Part shown: in pieces, positions 1 through 8,306 of the stretch | Numbering within the stretch: position 1 is the first letter of the stretch | How the letters are laid out: the number at the start of each line of letters is the position of its first letter | Origin: an uncultured Roseburia sp. | GTDB lineage: Bacteria > Bacillota > Clostridia > Lachnospirales > Lachnospiraceae | Length of the DNA: 64,000 bases | Direction of reading: 5' to 3' | Assembly (NCBI GenBank): GCA_900539115.1 | Contig: UQAQ01000005.1 | Coordinates: forward strand, 1-64,000 | The notes under the pieces: generated by a model | The model's database searches: none | Seen by the model: only the letters and a program-made list of their open reading frames with translations | Told to the model about the DNA's origin: nothing | Position numbers and translations under genes: made by a program

Positions 1-86
1 CCTTATTTTTTTGCAATTTTTTTAAATCTGTGGATAAGTTAAGTGGGTTTGCAGGAAGAAATGCGGAAACTCAAGAATTCTACCTA

Positions 87-115
87 TTGAATTATATTTT
101 TTATTGTGCTATACT
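87..115 (+). promoter_or_regulatory. sigma-A type promoter of the DtxR/MntR-like gene
   Basis: TTGAAT at 87-92 and TATACT at 110-115 are separated by 17 bp. They lie about 30 bp upstream of the start codon at 147, which has a GGGGAGGA ribosome site at 133-140. Confidence 0.6.
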
Positions 116-146
116 TATATTCAAATACTTTCGGGGAGGAATCGAG

Positions 147-515
147 ATGACCTTAAATGAATCTTCAGAGAATTACCTTGAGATGATTCTTATGTTAAGC
201 AAAAAACTTCCGGTCGTCCGTTCTGTTGATATTGCGGAAAACATGGGCTTTAAGAAATCCAGCGTCAGTGTGGCGATGAAACATCTGAGGGAGGATGACT
301 ATATCACAGTCACAAAGCCGGGGTTTATTTATCTGACAGATAAGGGACGGGAAGTGGCAGAAATGATTTATGAACGCCATGAGCTTTTGACGTCCTGGCT
401 CATTCAGTTAGGAGTAGATGAAAATGTTGCGGCAGAAGACGCCTGCCGGATGGAGCATGACATCAGCAAAGAAAGTTTTCAGGCAATCAAAAAATATATA
501 TTGGACAACAATTAA
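147..515 (+). CDS. DtxR/MntR-family metal-dependent regulator (short)
   Basis: This is a 122-residue winged-helix protein of the DtxR/MntR family, metal-responsive repressors of metal uptake. The N-terminal part (about residues 5-65) carries the family pattern: ENYLEMI, then VRSVDIAENMGFKKSSVS as recognition helix, then a wing. The C-terminal part (MEHDISKESFQAI) matches the start of the metal-binding/dimerisation helices, which end early. MntR is usually about 140 residues and DtxR about 225, so this is a minimal member. The start at 147 follows GGGGAGGA with good spacing; an upstream in-frame ATG at 30 has no ribosome site and precedes the promoter. No metal transporter is adjacent, so the ligand is not known. 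Confidence 0.8.
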   Translation: MTLNESSENYLEMILMLSKKLPVVRSVDIAENMGFKKSSVSVAMKHLREDDYITVTKPGFIYLTDKGREVAEMIYERHELLTSWLIQLGVDENVAAEDACRMEHDISKESFQAIKKYILDNN

Positions 516-544
516 TTTTTGTATTATTTTCATACTTCAACTCT

Positions 545-600
545 CAGCAAAGGAGCTGATAGGATTGCGGTGACCCCGTTTCCCTGTCAGCTCCTTGCTA
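545..600 (+). terminator. hairpin after the DtxR/MntR-like gene
   Basis: AGCAAAGGAGCTGA (from 546) pairs with the segment ending at 599 (TCAGCTCCTTGCT), enclosing about 25 nt, and is followed by GTTTTC. The T tract is weak. The hairpin separates two convergent genes. Confidence 0.5.
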
Positions 601-613
601 GTTTTCATGGTTG

Positions 614-2179
614 TTATCCTGCCTGCTCCATCTCTTTCACAATAAGGAGAATCTGGCCCGGCGTAAGTGTTTCTTCCTCTAATTGATTGGTCTCGGCGAT
701 AGCATTGCTCGTCGTGTAAAATTGTTTGGCGATGTCCCACAGCTGCTCGCCCGGCTTTACCACATAACCGACCATCCCCGGTTCTTTGGCACGCGCCGCC
801 ATATCCATCTCCTGTTCTTCCACTCCCGAGATAATCGGCTCCTCGTGATTTTCAAACGCAAGTACATCGAGGACAAGCACCGCCTTAATGTCCGCTTCAT
901 TTTCTCCCAGAAGCGTCCCGCTGATCTGCTCTACACTGACATCAAGACGAATGTCGCTGTCTTTACTGACTCCCGGAATCTGCACTTCCTGCTCAAACGG
1001 CAGCATTCCCTTGGCCGCCGCCAGAGGTGCCTGCGCATCCGAAGACTGATACAATATATTGATATCCAAAATCCCTTCTACCACCACGCTGTCTTTCCCT
1101 ACACGCTTTTCGTCCACACGCGCTTCACCGTTTACTTTCCAGATCTGAAGCGGCTGCCGGCTCTCATCCAGTAAAATTTTTCCATCGACGCGCGACTTAT
1201 TTTTATTTTTCAATAACAGATTTTCAAAATACGACATTTCGTATACCGGAGTACACCGTTTTGAGGTGGAGTAAAAATCTGTCAAAACTTCCATTTGTTC
1301 CTGTCCGTATGCCGAGATGGCGAACGCAATGACCACTTCTACATCCAAAATCCGGTCTTCGCCGTCTTCATCCGGCTTTACTTCCATTTCATAGCTGTGA
1401 ATGTGTGATTTGACCTGAAGGACACTGGTTTCGTCGCAGCCTCCGCACGGAATTTCTCCCTGAACCGGCACCTGACATTCGTGATATCCAAGGCCGGCCG
1501 GCTCTTCCGCATTGAGATACAGCACAAAAATATCCACTTCTCCCGTCACGATCATTTTATCCTCTTCGCATCTTGTCTCGATTTCATTGAGCGACACATC
1601 TTCATATAAAATGCGCCCGATCGTGTCTTTGGTTCCCGGCAGCCGGCACTCGTCACGCACACGCAGCGTATCTTTTTTGGTCAAAAGCAGTTTTGTGATG
1701 TCCATCGTCTTTTTCTTCGTATACACATCGTCTTCTGCCACAACATCCACCGCACCTTCTCCGTCGTAAATCGTCTCCGCTGCCACAGAAAAAACGATTA
1801 CGGCACGAATCCCCAGTTTTCGTGAGTTGATCAAATCGGCGCGAAAATCTTCAATGCTTGCCTGAATGGAAATTTCTTCCTCCTGCACACCCTCGCAGTC
1901 CATTTTCACCGTTTCGTAAAATGGCGTATTGCCGGCGAGATCGCATACCGGAACGTCCTCCTCTCCCGCATACAACACAGTAAAATGCAAGGCTCCGCGG
2001 ATTTCCAGTTCGCCATCCCGCAGATGCATTTCCTCGATGACTACATTTCCCTTTTCCTGCATGATACTCCGCGCATCCGGCTTGATATCCGGCACATTGT
2101 AATCGGTATCTATTGTCGTCGTAACTTCTTTTCTACTGTTACAATGGTTCATATGAACCTTTTGTTTTATAAGTTCCAT
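614..2179 (-). CDS. SPOCS (DUF3794) and LysM domain protein
   Basis: The 521-residue product has DUF3794/SPOCS modules, the first near residues 15-130 (DYNVPDIKPDA motif) and further copies to about 440, then a C-terminal LysM domain (YVVKPGEQLWDIAKQFY near 470, with TPGQILLIV at the end). SPOCS proteins are associated with spore coat and cell envelope in Clostridia; LysM binds peptidoglycan-type glycans. There is no signal peptide, as is usual for proteins assembled on the forespore from the mother cell. The start at 2179 (MELIKQ) is chosen because GGAGGGGCT lies directly before it; the frame stays open upstream without a ribosome site. Transcribed divergently from veg. Confidence 0.8.
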   Translation of the reverse strand: MELIKQKVHMNHCNSRKEVTTTIDTDYNVPDIKPDARSIMQEKGNVVIEEMHLRDGELEIRGALHFTVLYAGEEDVPVCDLAGNTPFYETVKMDCEGVQEEEISIQASIEDFRADLINSRKLGIRAVIVFSVAAETIYDGEGAVDVVAEDDVYTKKKTMDITKLLLTKKDTLRVRDECRLPGTKDTIGRILYEDVSLNEIETRCEEDKMIVTGEVDIFVLYLNAEEPAGLGYHECQVPVQGEIPCGGCDETSVLQVKSHIHSYEMEVKPDEDGEDRILDVEVVIAFAISAYGQEQMEVLTDFYSTSKRCTPVYEMSYFENLLLKNKNKSRVDGKILLDESRQPLQIWKVNGEARVDEKRVGKDSVVVEGILDINILYQSSDAQAPLAAAKGMLPFEQEVQIPGVSKDSDIRLDVSVEQISGTLLGENEADIKAVLVLDVLAFENHEEPIISGVEEQEMDMAARAKEPGMVGYVVKPGEQLWDIAKQFYTTSNAIAETNQLEEETLTPGQILLIVKEMEQAG

Positions 2180-2319
2180 AGCCCCTCCACTGTCCAAAGT
2201 TTTTCTCTCTTTTTTATACCTATTCACGACGTCCCGGAAATATGCCATTTGCCTTTATGAAAAGAAAACCTTTTTTATGCATATTTCCTAATTTTTGGCA
2301 TATAATAGTGTTAGGAGAC

Positions 2320-2348
2320 TTGACAAGCACAATATTATGTAGTACAAT
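2320..2348 (+). promoter_or_regulatory. strong sigma-A promoter of veg
   Basis: Consensus TTGACA at 2320-2325, 17-bp spacer, TACAAT at 2343-2348. About 85 bp of leader follows before the coding region. veg is known in Bacillus for a very strong vegetative promoter, which agrees. Confidence 0.85.
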
Positions 2349-2438
2349 GAACATGTATTTCTATATATCGTGGTTATACACTTGGGATATTTATTGATTA
2401 AAGAGTTCCTGTGAAAGCAGGGGAAAGGCCGGTTGATT

Positions 2439-2684
2439 ATGATTAAGGCAGATGTAGGTTCTGTAAGAAGAGCCGTAAGCAAACACATCGGTAGCAAAGT
2501 GGTGATTCGTTCCAACCTTGGCAGACACCGCGTAGATGTTACAGAGGGAATCATTATGGATACGTATCCCAGTATATTTTTGATTTCCGTTAAAAATGGA
2601 TTTGAAGATACATTTCAGACAGTATCTTTCAGCTACACCGATGTACTGACACATGACGTCCAGATTAAGCTTTGTAAAGCATAA
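2439..2684 (+). CDS. veg: Veg family protein
   Basis: This is a protein of about 81 residues matching the Veg family throughout: VGSVRRAVSKHIGSKVV, SNLGRHR, the TYPSIFLI core and the C-terminal SYTDVLTHDV. Veg is a small conserved Firmicutes protein with an Sm-like beta-barrel fold; in Bacillus subtilis it stimulates biofilm matrix gene expression. The ATG at 2439 is about 10 nt from an AAAGG sequence; TTG at 2433, 8 nt from AGGGGA, is an equally possible start. A consensus promoter lies upstream and a strong terminator downstream, so the gene is monocistronic. Confidence 0.85.
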   Translation: MIKADVGSVRRAVSKHIGSKVVIRSNLGRHRVDVTEGIIMDTYPSIFLISVKNGFEDTFQTVSFSYTDVLTHDVQIKLCKA

Positions 2685-2707
2685 TAACTTTATATTACTT
2701 TTCTCAC

Positions 2708-2744
2708 GAAAATGGGCAGCCGCAAGGCTGCCCGTTTTCCTTTT
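2708..2744 (+). terminator. intrinsic terminator between veg and coaBC
   Basis: GGGCAGCC, loop GCAA, GGCTGCCC (2714-2733) is flanked by A-rich and T-rich sequence. It can serve both convergent genes. Confidence 0.85.
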
Positions 2745-2763
2745 ATAATCATTTTATTGCATC

Positions 2764-3951
2764 TTATGCGTTCTGGATCGCATCCAATACCGCCTCTGCC
2801 ACTTCTTCTTTGGACATACAAGGAAGTTCTACAATTCCTTCTTCCATCACAAGGGTAACCACATTGGTATCGGTTCCAAATCCCGCACCCTCATCGCGCA
2901 GGTTATTGGCAACGATCAAATCTGCATTTTTCTTCTGCAATTTCTTTTTCGAATTTTCTACCAGATTTTCCGTTTCCATCGAAAATCCACAGATAAATTG
3001 CCCCGGCTTGCGGTGTTCTCCAAGATACGCAAGGATATCCGTCGTCCGCCTCATCGGCAGCGACAGGTCGCCGTCCTTTTTCTTGATTTTCTCATCGCTT
3101 ACGGAAACCGGCGTATAATCTGCGACTGCTGCCGCTTTGATAATAATGTCCATCTGCGGTGCACGTTCTTTGACTGCATCAAACATTTCCTGCGCACTTA
3201 CGACAGGCACGACATCGGCAAACAACGGTGCCGGGAGATTCGTCGGAGCTGTTATCAGCGTCACGTCCGCGCCTCTTCTCATGGCAATTTTTGCCAGCGC
3301 ATATCCCATCTTTCCCGTAGAATGATTGGTGATATAGCGCACCGGATCAATCGCTTCCTGCGTCGCGCCCGCTGTCACGAGCACTTTCTTTCCTGTCATG
3401 TCTTTCTCAAACTGGATTTCACGCAATATATATTCCAAAAGAACCTCTTCGGAAGGAAGTTTTCCTTTGCCTTCCACACGGCATGCAAGCATACCGGATG
3501 CCGGCTCAATCACTTCCATGCCAAATTCCTTTAATTTCTTCAAATTTGCCTGTACGACCGAATTTTCGTACATATTGGTATTCATCGCCGGTGCCACGAT
3601 TTTCTTGCATTTGCAGGCAAGAATCGTCGTCGTAAGCATATCGTCTGCAATTCCTGCTGCCATTTTTCCGATAACATTGGCAGATGCCGGTGCCACAAGA
3701 ACCACATCGGCTTTTTCGCCGAGTGCCACATGCTCGATATTGTAATTGAAATTGCGGTCAAATGTATCCACGAGACATTTGTGCGCCGTCAGCGTCTCAA
3801 ATGTGATCGGATTAATAATATTGGTCGCATTTTTTGTCATAATTACATGCACATCACAGTGTAGTTTTGTCAGCATGCTGGTAAGATTTGCTATTTTGTA
3901 AGCAGCGATACTTCCGGTCACGCCAAGAACCACCGTTTTTCCTTTTAACAT
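2764..3951 (-). CDS. coaBC: bifunctional phosphopantothenoylcysteine decarboxylase / phosphopantothenate-cysteine ligase
   Basis: CoaBC joins cysteine to 4'-phosphopantothenate and decarboxylates the product to 4'-phosphopantetheine on the route to coenzyme A. The N-terminal flavoprotein (CoaC, about 1-185) shows GVTGSIAAYK, the catalytic His near 74 (NIEHVALG), PAMNTNMY and the Cys-containing lid ACRVEGKGKL. The CoaB half starts near 187 (KKVLVTAGATQEAIDPVR) and contains NHSTGKMG, AAAVADY and KKKNADLIVANN. At 395 residues it is full length. It lies 13 bp behind panD on the same strand, so two steps of CoA synthesis are co-transcribed. Confidence 0.95.
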   Translation of the reverse strand: MLKGKTVVLGVTGSIAAYKIANLTSMLTKLHCDVHVIMTKNATNIINPITFETLTAHKCLVDTFDRNFNYNIEHVALGEKADVVLVAPASANVIGKMAAGIADDMLTTTILACKCKKIVAPAMNTNMYENSVVQANLKKLKEFGMEVIEPASGMLACRVEGKGKLPSEEVLLEYILREIQFEKDMTGKKVLVTAGATQEAIDPVRYITNHSTGKMGYALAKIAMRRGADVTLITAPTNLPAPLFADVVPVVSAQEMFDAVKERAPQMDIIIKAAAVADYTPVSVSDEKIKKKDGDLSLPMRRTTDILAYLGEHRKPGQFICGFSMETENLVENSKKKLQKKNADLIVANNLRDEGAGFGTDTNVVTLVMEEGIVELPCMSKEEVAEAVLDAIQNA

Positions 3952-3964
3952 AACGGCCTCCTGT

Positions 3965-4348
3965 CTACATCAATTGTCCGTGTTTTTCATACGTCGAAAT
4001 CTGTTTGATCTTATTGTCGTCATCCACAAAAACGACTTTCGGCTTGTGCGTCTTTGCTTCTTCCGGAGTCATATCCGCGTATGCCATCAAAATGATATGG
4101 TCGCCGACCTGCACCATGCGTGCTGCTGCCCCATTGAGGCAGATCATGCCGGAGTTTTCTTCGCCTGCGATCGTGTACGTCTCAAAACGGCTTCCATTTT
4201 CCACGTCGACAATCTGTACTTTTTCATATTCCAAAATACCGGCAGCCTCCATCAAAACGGGATCTACCGTAATACTTCCTACATAATTTAATTCTGCCTG
4301 TACTACTGTTGCACGATGAATTTTCCCTTTCAACATCGAAATATTCAT
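3965..4348 (-). CDS. panD: aspartate 1-decarboxylase
   Basis: PanD converts L-aspartate to beta-alanine for pantothenate synthesis. The 127-residue proenzyme has the self-cleavage site Gly24-Ser25 (YVGSITVD), which yields the pyruvoyl cofactor, plus Lys9 (KGKIHRATV), Tyr58 (ETYTIAG) and NGAAAR near 73-78, all typical of the family. It stands between an AsnC-type regulator gene and coaBC. The other pantothenate genes (panB, panC) are about 30 kb away. Confidence 0.95.
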   Translation of the reverse strand: MNISMLKGKIHRATVVQAELNYVGSITVDPVLMEAAGILEYEKVQIVDVENGSRFETYTIAGEENSGMICLNGAAARMVQVGDHIILMAYADMTPEEAKTHKPKVVFVDDDNKIKQISTYEKHGQLM

Positions 4349-4381
4349 AATACTGTATCCTTCTTTCTCTTCAACTCAACG

Positions 4382-4831
4382 TTACTGTACTGCCACCTCA
4401 CGGTGTTCTACTGATGTAGAGAACACAATCAGTGTCTTTGTTCTCCCATACACCTGCAGTTCTCCGATAAACTGGTCGAGTTCGTCGGTGCTTTTAAATT
4501 GAACTTCTAAAAGCATCGAATAATCGCCTGTCACACAATTGCACTCGATCACATTCGGCCAATTTTCGATATAAGGATAAAACTCCTTTTTATCTTTCGG
4601 CGCAACTTCAAGATTAATGAATGCTTTAATGTGATATCCCAGCAGTTCCGGATTCAGACTGGCATGAAATCCGGTGATATAATTCTGCTTCACGAGGTGA
4701 TTGATCCTCGCAGACACAGCAGGTGCAGTCAGGAAGACTTCCTGCGCAATATCCTTTACAGGTGTTCTAGCATCTTTTTGTAAAATTGTCAATATCTTTT
4801 TATCAATTGTATCTAATTGATCGTTTTTCAT
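4382..4831 (-). CDS. Lrp/AsnC family transcriptional regulator
   Basis: This 149-residue protein has the AsnC-type helix-turn-helix (residues about 5-60: LDTIDKKILTILQKDART, then APAVSARINHLVKQNYI) and a C-terminal RAM ligand domain (about 65-145, with NVIECNCVTGDYSMLLEV). Such proteins form octamers and respond to amino acids. It is the first gene of a likely AsnC-panD-coaBC operon (33 bp to panD), so it may respond to aspartate, beta-alanine or a related metabolite and control CoA synthesis; that is inference from position. Confidence 0.85.
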   Translation of the reverse strand: MKNDQLDTIDKKILTILQKDARTPVKDIAQEVFLTAPAVSARINHLVKQNYITGFHASLNPELLGYHIKAFINLEVAPKDKKEFYPYIENWPNVIECNCVTGDYSMLLEVQFKSTDELDQFIGELQVYGRTKTLIVFSTSVEHREVAVQ

Positions 4832-5024
4832 ATCTGACGCCCTCTTCTATTTCTGGTAACAGAGTCGTTACATTCCTCAGTTTTTATTCACTGCCTTAGT
4901 ATAACATAATTTTCGCATTTCGTCCATAGCCACTTTATTAAATAAATCAAAACTCTTCTTTAACTTCGTTTAATAATGTTTTTTATTTAATAATTTATAG
5001 TTATTAGTTCTTGTTCTCCCAGTA

Positions 5025-5053
5025 TTGACTTTTCCCTTTACTTATACTATGAT
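5025..5053 (+). promoter_or_regulatory. orphan sigma-A promoter
   Basis: TTGACT (5025-5030), 17-bp spacer, TATGAT (5048-5053) on the plus strand in a 333-bp spacer without a protein gene. The only thing downstream on this strand is the terminator at 5111-5143. Confidence 0.6.
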
Positions 5054-5059
5054 GTCACT

Positions 5060-5143
5060 TGTTCAAATCGCTATTTGCGAAACCTTTATAATAATATCAA
5101 ATAGTTACTTAAAAAGAGATTCCGTTTCCGGAATCTCTTTTTT
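5060..5143 (+). ncRNA. candidate small RNA of about 85 nt
   Basis: Between the orphan promoter (5025-5053) and a perfect terminator (5111-5143) lies a predicted transcript of about 85 nt. It contains a small hairpin, TCGC-TATTT-GCGA near 5069-5081, an A/U-rich single-stranded middle, and the terminator stem. No open reading frame of meaningful length starts in it. I do not recognise a known RNA family. The rest of the spacer (4832-5024) is AT-rich and shows nothing else. Confidence 0.45.
5111..5143. terminator. bidirectional intrinsic terminator
   Basis: AAAAGAGATTCCG, short loop, CGGAATCTCTTTT is a perfect stem with A and T flanks. It can end the small RNA on the plus strand and the LemA/GGDEF-like operon on the minus strand. 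Confidence 0.85.
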
Positions 5144-5164
5144 CGGGGCAGGAATCCTTCCCCT

Positions 5165-6751
5165 TTATATATGCACTCTTTCTTCTACCAGATCATACAA
5201 TTCGATCTCTTCGTCGCATTCCTGCGGCATCTGCGCAAATGCATAACGAATTTTGACCGGCTCTCTTCTATGACGGTTTTTGTTATGTATGATGGCTTCT
5301 ATATTTTTCAGGCACTCTTCTACCTGAACAGTTTTAACATATTTAAGAACAACCATAAATTCCCTGTCATTGAGACGATAACATTTTCCACGAGATCCAA
5401 ATATCGTTTGAATGGAATCCGACACATCAAAAATCAGCTGCTCATATCTCCATGCTTCCTTTTGCACGTAGTCTATATCATTTTCAATTACAAATCGAAC
5501 ATAAGTCAGTTCCCCGGATGCCTCCTCGGCATTTCGAAATCTTTGGAACGCTTCCCCATTTTCCATCCCGGAAAGTGGATCAAACTGTTCTGTCTTTTCA
5601 TTTTCTGCTATTTGGCGATCCATTTCAAGACGATAAAACAACCCGGAAATTCCCACTCGCCACATTACAACGATAAAAATGAGCATACCCAAACAAAACC
5701 AGATGGCATATCCTGAGTCATGGTCAATGTGAAATTCGACAATCGCAATAAAGGAAAATACAAAGAGAAGTCCAATCCCTTTTACCAGCGTCCGCATCAT
5801 TTTTTTTTGATACATCTGCAATTCCTGAATCGCATATTTTATGACAACCCCGATGGAAACAAGAACCAGCGCATGCTCTGCATACACCAGGCGGTACATT
5901 GGAATACCTATGGTTTTATTAATAAACACGGACACGACAAGAAGCAATTCAAAGCCAAATGCCAGATATCCAAGCACCGGATAGTTCTTGCTGAGCATTT
6001 CTTTCATAAACATCAGGCAGAATACCGGCATCAGATACAGGCTAAGAAAATACACCAGTGCAATCACAATAGCCTGACCGGTAAAAAACTGCAGCAGTCT
6101 GGAATTTACAACGATCCATACTCCTGCCGTCAGGATAAACAGGCCTAAATTCGTAAATGCAGACACTAATACAGCCGGTATTTTCCTGCGAAAAAGAATC
6201 AATGTAAAAAACAAAGTAACCGATGTCAAAAATGTAATGATGGCAAATATCACAACGTACCCATTTCTAAGAAGCATACGTGTTAATATCGCATCTTTCT
6301 GCCCCAGACAGCATGTTCCAATTAATTTCAAATCCAATGCCTTTTCATCATTTAATGTACGAATGCGTATCGTTTTTCCGGCAACGTCATCCGGAAGGTC
6401 GATCCAACGCACGATAATTCCTCTGTTACGGTTGTCATCTTTACACTCGAATACTTTATTTTCGCCGACAAATACTTCCATCATCATCCAATAACTTTCG
6501 ATAGCAAGAACCTGGTGACGAGGCTCTTCATTTTTTGTCGTATAGGAATATACCAGATAAGAATCCTTATCCCCGGATTCACTAACATCCGGCGTCTTTG
6601 TCCAAACATCATTGAGAACCGTTACTTCTGACTGGCTGAACGCCCCTTCATATTTTCCCAAATGATATGAACGCACACTGAAAAAGATTGTCATAAAAAC
6701 AAGCAGGATTAAGCTTATTACATAACCATATCTTACACAATGTTTTTTCAT
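5165..6751 (-). CDS. membrane protein with degenerate GGDEF-like C-terminus
   Basis: The 528-residue protein has an N-terminal membrane anchor (about 9-29), an extracellular beta-rich region (about 30-155) of the 7TM-DISM sensor style, six to seven membrane helices (about 160-375) and a cytoplasmic domain (about 390-520). The last resembles the GGDEF diguanylate cyclase fold, but the signature is replaced by RLNDREFMVVL and the domain opens with FDPLSGMENGEAFQRF, the usual GGDEF domain entry motif. Without the GGDEF residues, cyclase activity is unlikely; it may bind nucleotide or act as a scaffold. It follows the LemA-like gene by 15 bp. Confidence 0.65.
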   Translation of the reverse strand: MKKHCVRYGYVISLILLVFMTIFFSVRSYHLGKYEGAFSQSEVTVLNDVWTKTPDVSESGDKDSYLVYSYTTKNEEPRHQVLAIESYWMMMEVFVGENKVFECKDDNRNRGIIVRWIDLPDDVAGKTIRIRTLNDEKALDLKLIGTCCLGQKDAILTRMLLRNGYVVIFAIITFLTSVTLFFTLILFRRKIPAVLVSAFTNLGLFILTAGVWIVVNSRLLQFFTGQAIVIALVYFLSLYLMPVFCLMFMKEMLSKNYPVLGYLAFGFELLLVVSVFINKTIGIPMYRLVYAEHALVLVSIGVVIKYAIQELQMYQKKMMRTLVKGIGLLFVFSFIAIVEFHIDHDSGYAIWFCLGMLIFIVVMWRVGISGLFYRLEMDRQIAENEKTEQFDPLSGMENGEAFQRFRNAEEASGELTYVRFVIENDIDYVQKEAWRYEQLIFDVSDSIQTIFGSRGKCYRLNDREFMVVLKYVKTVQVEECLKNIEAIIHNKNRHRREPVKIRYAFAQMPQECDEEIELYDLVEERVHI

Positions 6752-6766
6752 TCAAGCACCTCTTCA

Positions 6767-7288
6767 TTATAATTTTTTTTGCTTTTTCAATCCAAATATC
6801 CCGGCAACATACTTATCCGGTACTTTTTCAATCTGCCCGTTATATCGGTTCACACAGCTGTTATATTCTGCTTCTGCTTCATGATAGCGGTATGACTCAT
6901 CTTTTAATTTCAAGCAGATATTTCGAATCTTCTCTTCACATTGAAGATTACCATGTTTTTTGATCTCCTCGATGAGATTTCCAAGAATTTCCTCCATCTT
7001 ATGGTACAAAACACTCTTCTCTTCTTCTCCCATTACCATATAATCTTGATCCAAAACAACATGGGCTTCCGCAAAAGTCTTTTCCTCTTCATGATAACTC
7101 TCCACATACTCCGCAAGCCTTTTCACCATATTCCATTTTTCCATGCGGTAACTATCGAATTTAAGATATGCTTCCCGCGTCTCTTCCTGCAATTTTGTCA
7201 ATTTATAAAAAATAGCAACAACGGCAATGCATATAAAAACAATGCTTGCCGTTATCACCCAAACGATTCCGCTCATTTTATTCTCCAT
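6767..7288 (-). CDS. LemA family protein
   Basis: This 173-residue protein has one N-terminal membrane helix (about 8-27) and a coiled, all-helical domain. The LemA signature is at the C-terminus: AEAEYNSCVNRYNGQIEKVPDKYVAGIFG, matching the usual YN-x-x-V-x-x-YN ... FP ... A-x-x-x-GF pattern. LemA proteins are membrane-anchored four-helix bundles of unclear function, often near membrane proteases or signalling proteins. It forms a two-gene operon with the degenerate GGDEF membrane protein. It is acidic and slightly shorter than typical members. Confidence 0.7.
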   Translation of the reverse strand: MENKMSGIVWVITASIVFICIAVVAIFYKLTKLQEETREAYLKFDSYRMEKWNMVKRLAEYVESYHEEEKTFAEAHVVLDQDYMVMGEEEKSVLYHKMEEILGNLIEEIKKHGNLQCEEKIRNICLKLKDESYRYHEAEAEYNSCVNRYNGQIEKVPDKYVAGIFGLKKQKKL

Positions 7289-7354
7289 TCACATTTTATT
7301 TATAGGGAGATTATAACATATTAATGTTTTCTTTTCAAGATAAAACGCCAAAAC

Positions 7355-7382
7355 TTGACACAAATTTGCTTTCCGCTATAAT
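7355..7382 (+). promoter_or_regulatory. sigma-A promoter of the AraC-type gene
   Basis: TTGACA (7355-7360), 16-bp spacer, TATAAT (7377-7382). The start codon at 7446 is preceded by AAAGGGGG. Confidence 0.75.
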
Positions 7383-7445
7383 GAATGTGTGGAAGGAAGC
7401 TGAATAGTTACAATCATTCGTAAATAAAAAGAAAGGGGGATACTT

Positions 7446-8306
7446 ATGTTTCAGATTCCCAGCCGGACAGCACTTGATTTTTTATGGCTTGGCAAAGAAG
7501 CGACGATGTCTCCGGATTGGATTCACTACAGCCGGGCATTGCATGAATATGAATTAATGATTATCGATGAGGGCGTTCTCTACATCGCCGACGAATTTGG
7601 AAAATATACGGTTTCTAAGGGAGAATATATCCTGATGGCACCCTGCCGCCACCAATACGGATGGAAGCCTTCCTGCTGTGCCTTTCATTGGCTCCATTTC
7701 CGTCTGCCGGATATCACCTGTCCATCAGAAGCCGCCGTTTTCCCGCTCCCAGCGCAAGCGAAAATACCAGATTTTTCCAAGGTTCAGGCGCTTTTATCTC
7801 AGATTTACCACAATGAACAAACTTGTGTTAATCTGACACAATCTTCTTTTTTACTGAGCGCTCTGCTGCTTGAACTTCACAATCAGCTTTATCTAAACCG
7901 AAAGGTTCTGCAAAATGAACAAAGTGCAGAAGGTTTTTCGCGCCACAATATCGAACTTTGTGAAAAAATCAAGACCTATGTGCACTGGAACCGCGATCAC
8001 GGCATAAAAGTTCAGGAAATTGCCTCGTACCTTCAATATTCCCCGCGCCATCTTTCCGGTATTTTTTCGAAAATAATGGGAATGCACTTAAAGACATACA
8101 TTAACATTCAACAGATGGAAGCCGCCAAAGAACTGCTTTCCGGCTCTCCATTGAGCATCACGGAAATCGCATACCAGCTTGGTTTTTCCGACAACCACAA
8201 TTTTTCACGGACATTTAAACGCATTACCGGCCAGACTCCCGGAGATTACCGATGCAAATCCGGCCATGCCATGCGTACTCGTTTTTCAGATACCGGCGAC
8301 CGGTAA
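7446..8306 (+). CDS. AraC family transcriptional regulator
   Basis: The 286-residue regulator has an N-terminal cupin-type sensor domain (about 1-100; HEYELMII, GEYILMAP, HWLHF) and a C-terminal double helix-turn-helix (about 175-275; VQEIASYLQYSPRHLSGIF, then SITEIAYQLGFSDNHNFSRTFKRITGQTPGDYR). Such proteins sense sugars or oligosaccharides. It is convergent with the GH127 gene and their 3' ends overlap by 21 bp, so it is the best candidate regulator of that arabinosidase. It has its own consensus promoter. Confidence 0.85.
   Translation: MFQIPSRTALDFLWLGKEATMSPDWIHYSRALHEYELMIIDEGVLYIADEFGKYTVSKGEYILMAPCRHQYGWKPSCCAFHWLHFRLPDITCPSEAAVFPLPAQAKIPDFSKVQALLSQIYHNEQTCVNLTQSSFLLSALLLELHNQLYLNRKVLQNEQSAEGFSRHNIELCEKIKTYVHWNRDHGIKVQEIASYLQYSPRHLSGIFSKIMGMHLKTYINIQQMEAAKELLSGSPLSITEIAYQLGFSDNHNFSRTFKRITGQTPGDYRCKSGHAMRTRFSDTGDR

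Noticed and set aside
30..146. In-frame N-terminal extension of the DtxR/MntR-like protein
   Set aside because: It contains the promoter and precedes the ribosome site at 133-140; the family starts near 147.
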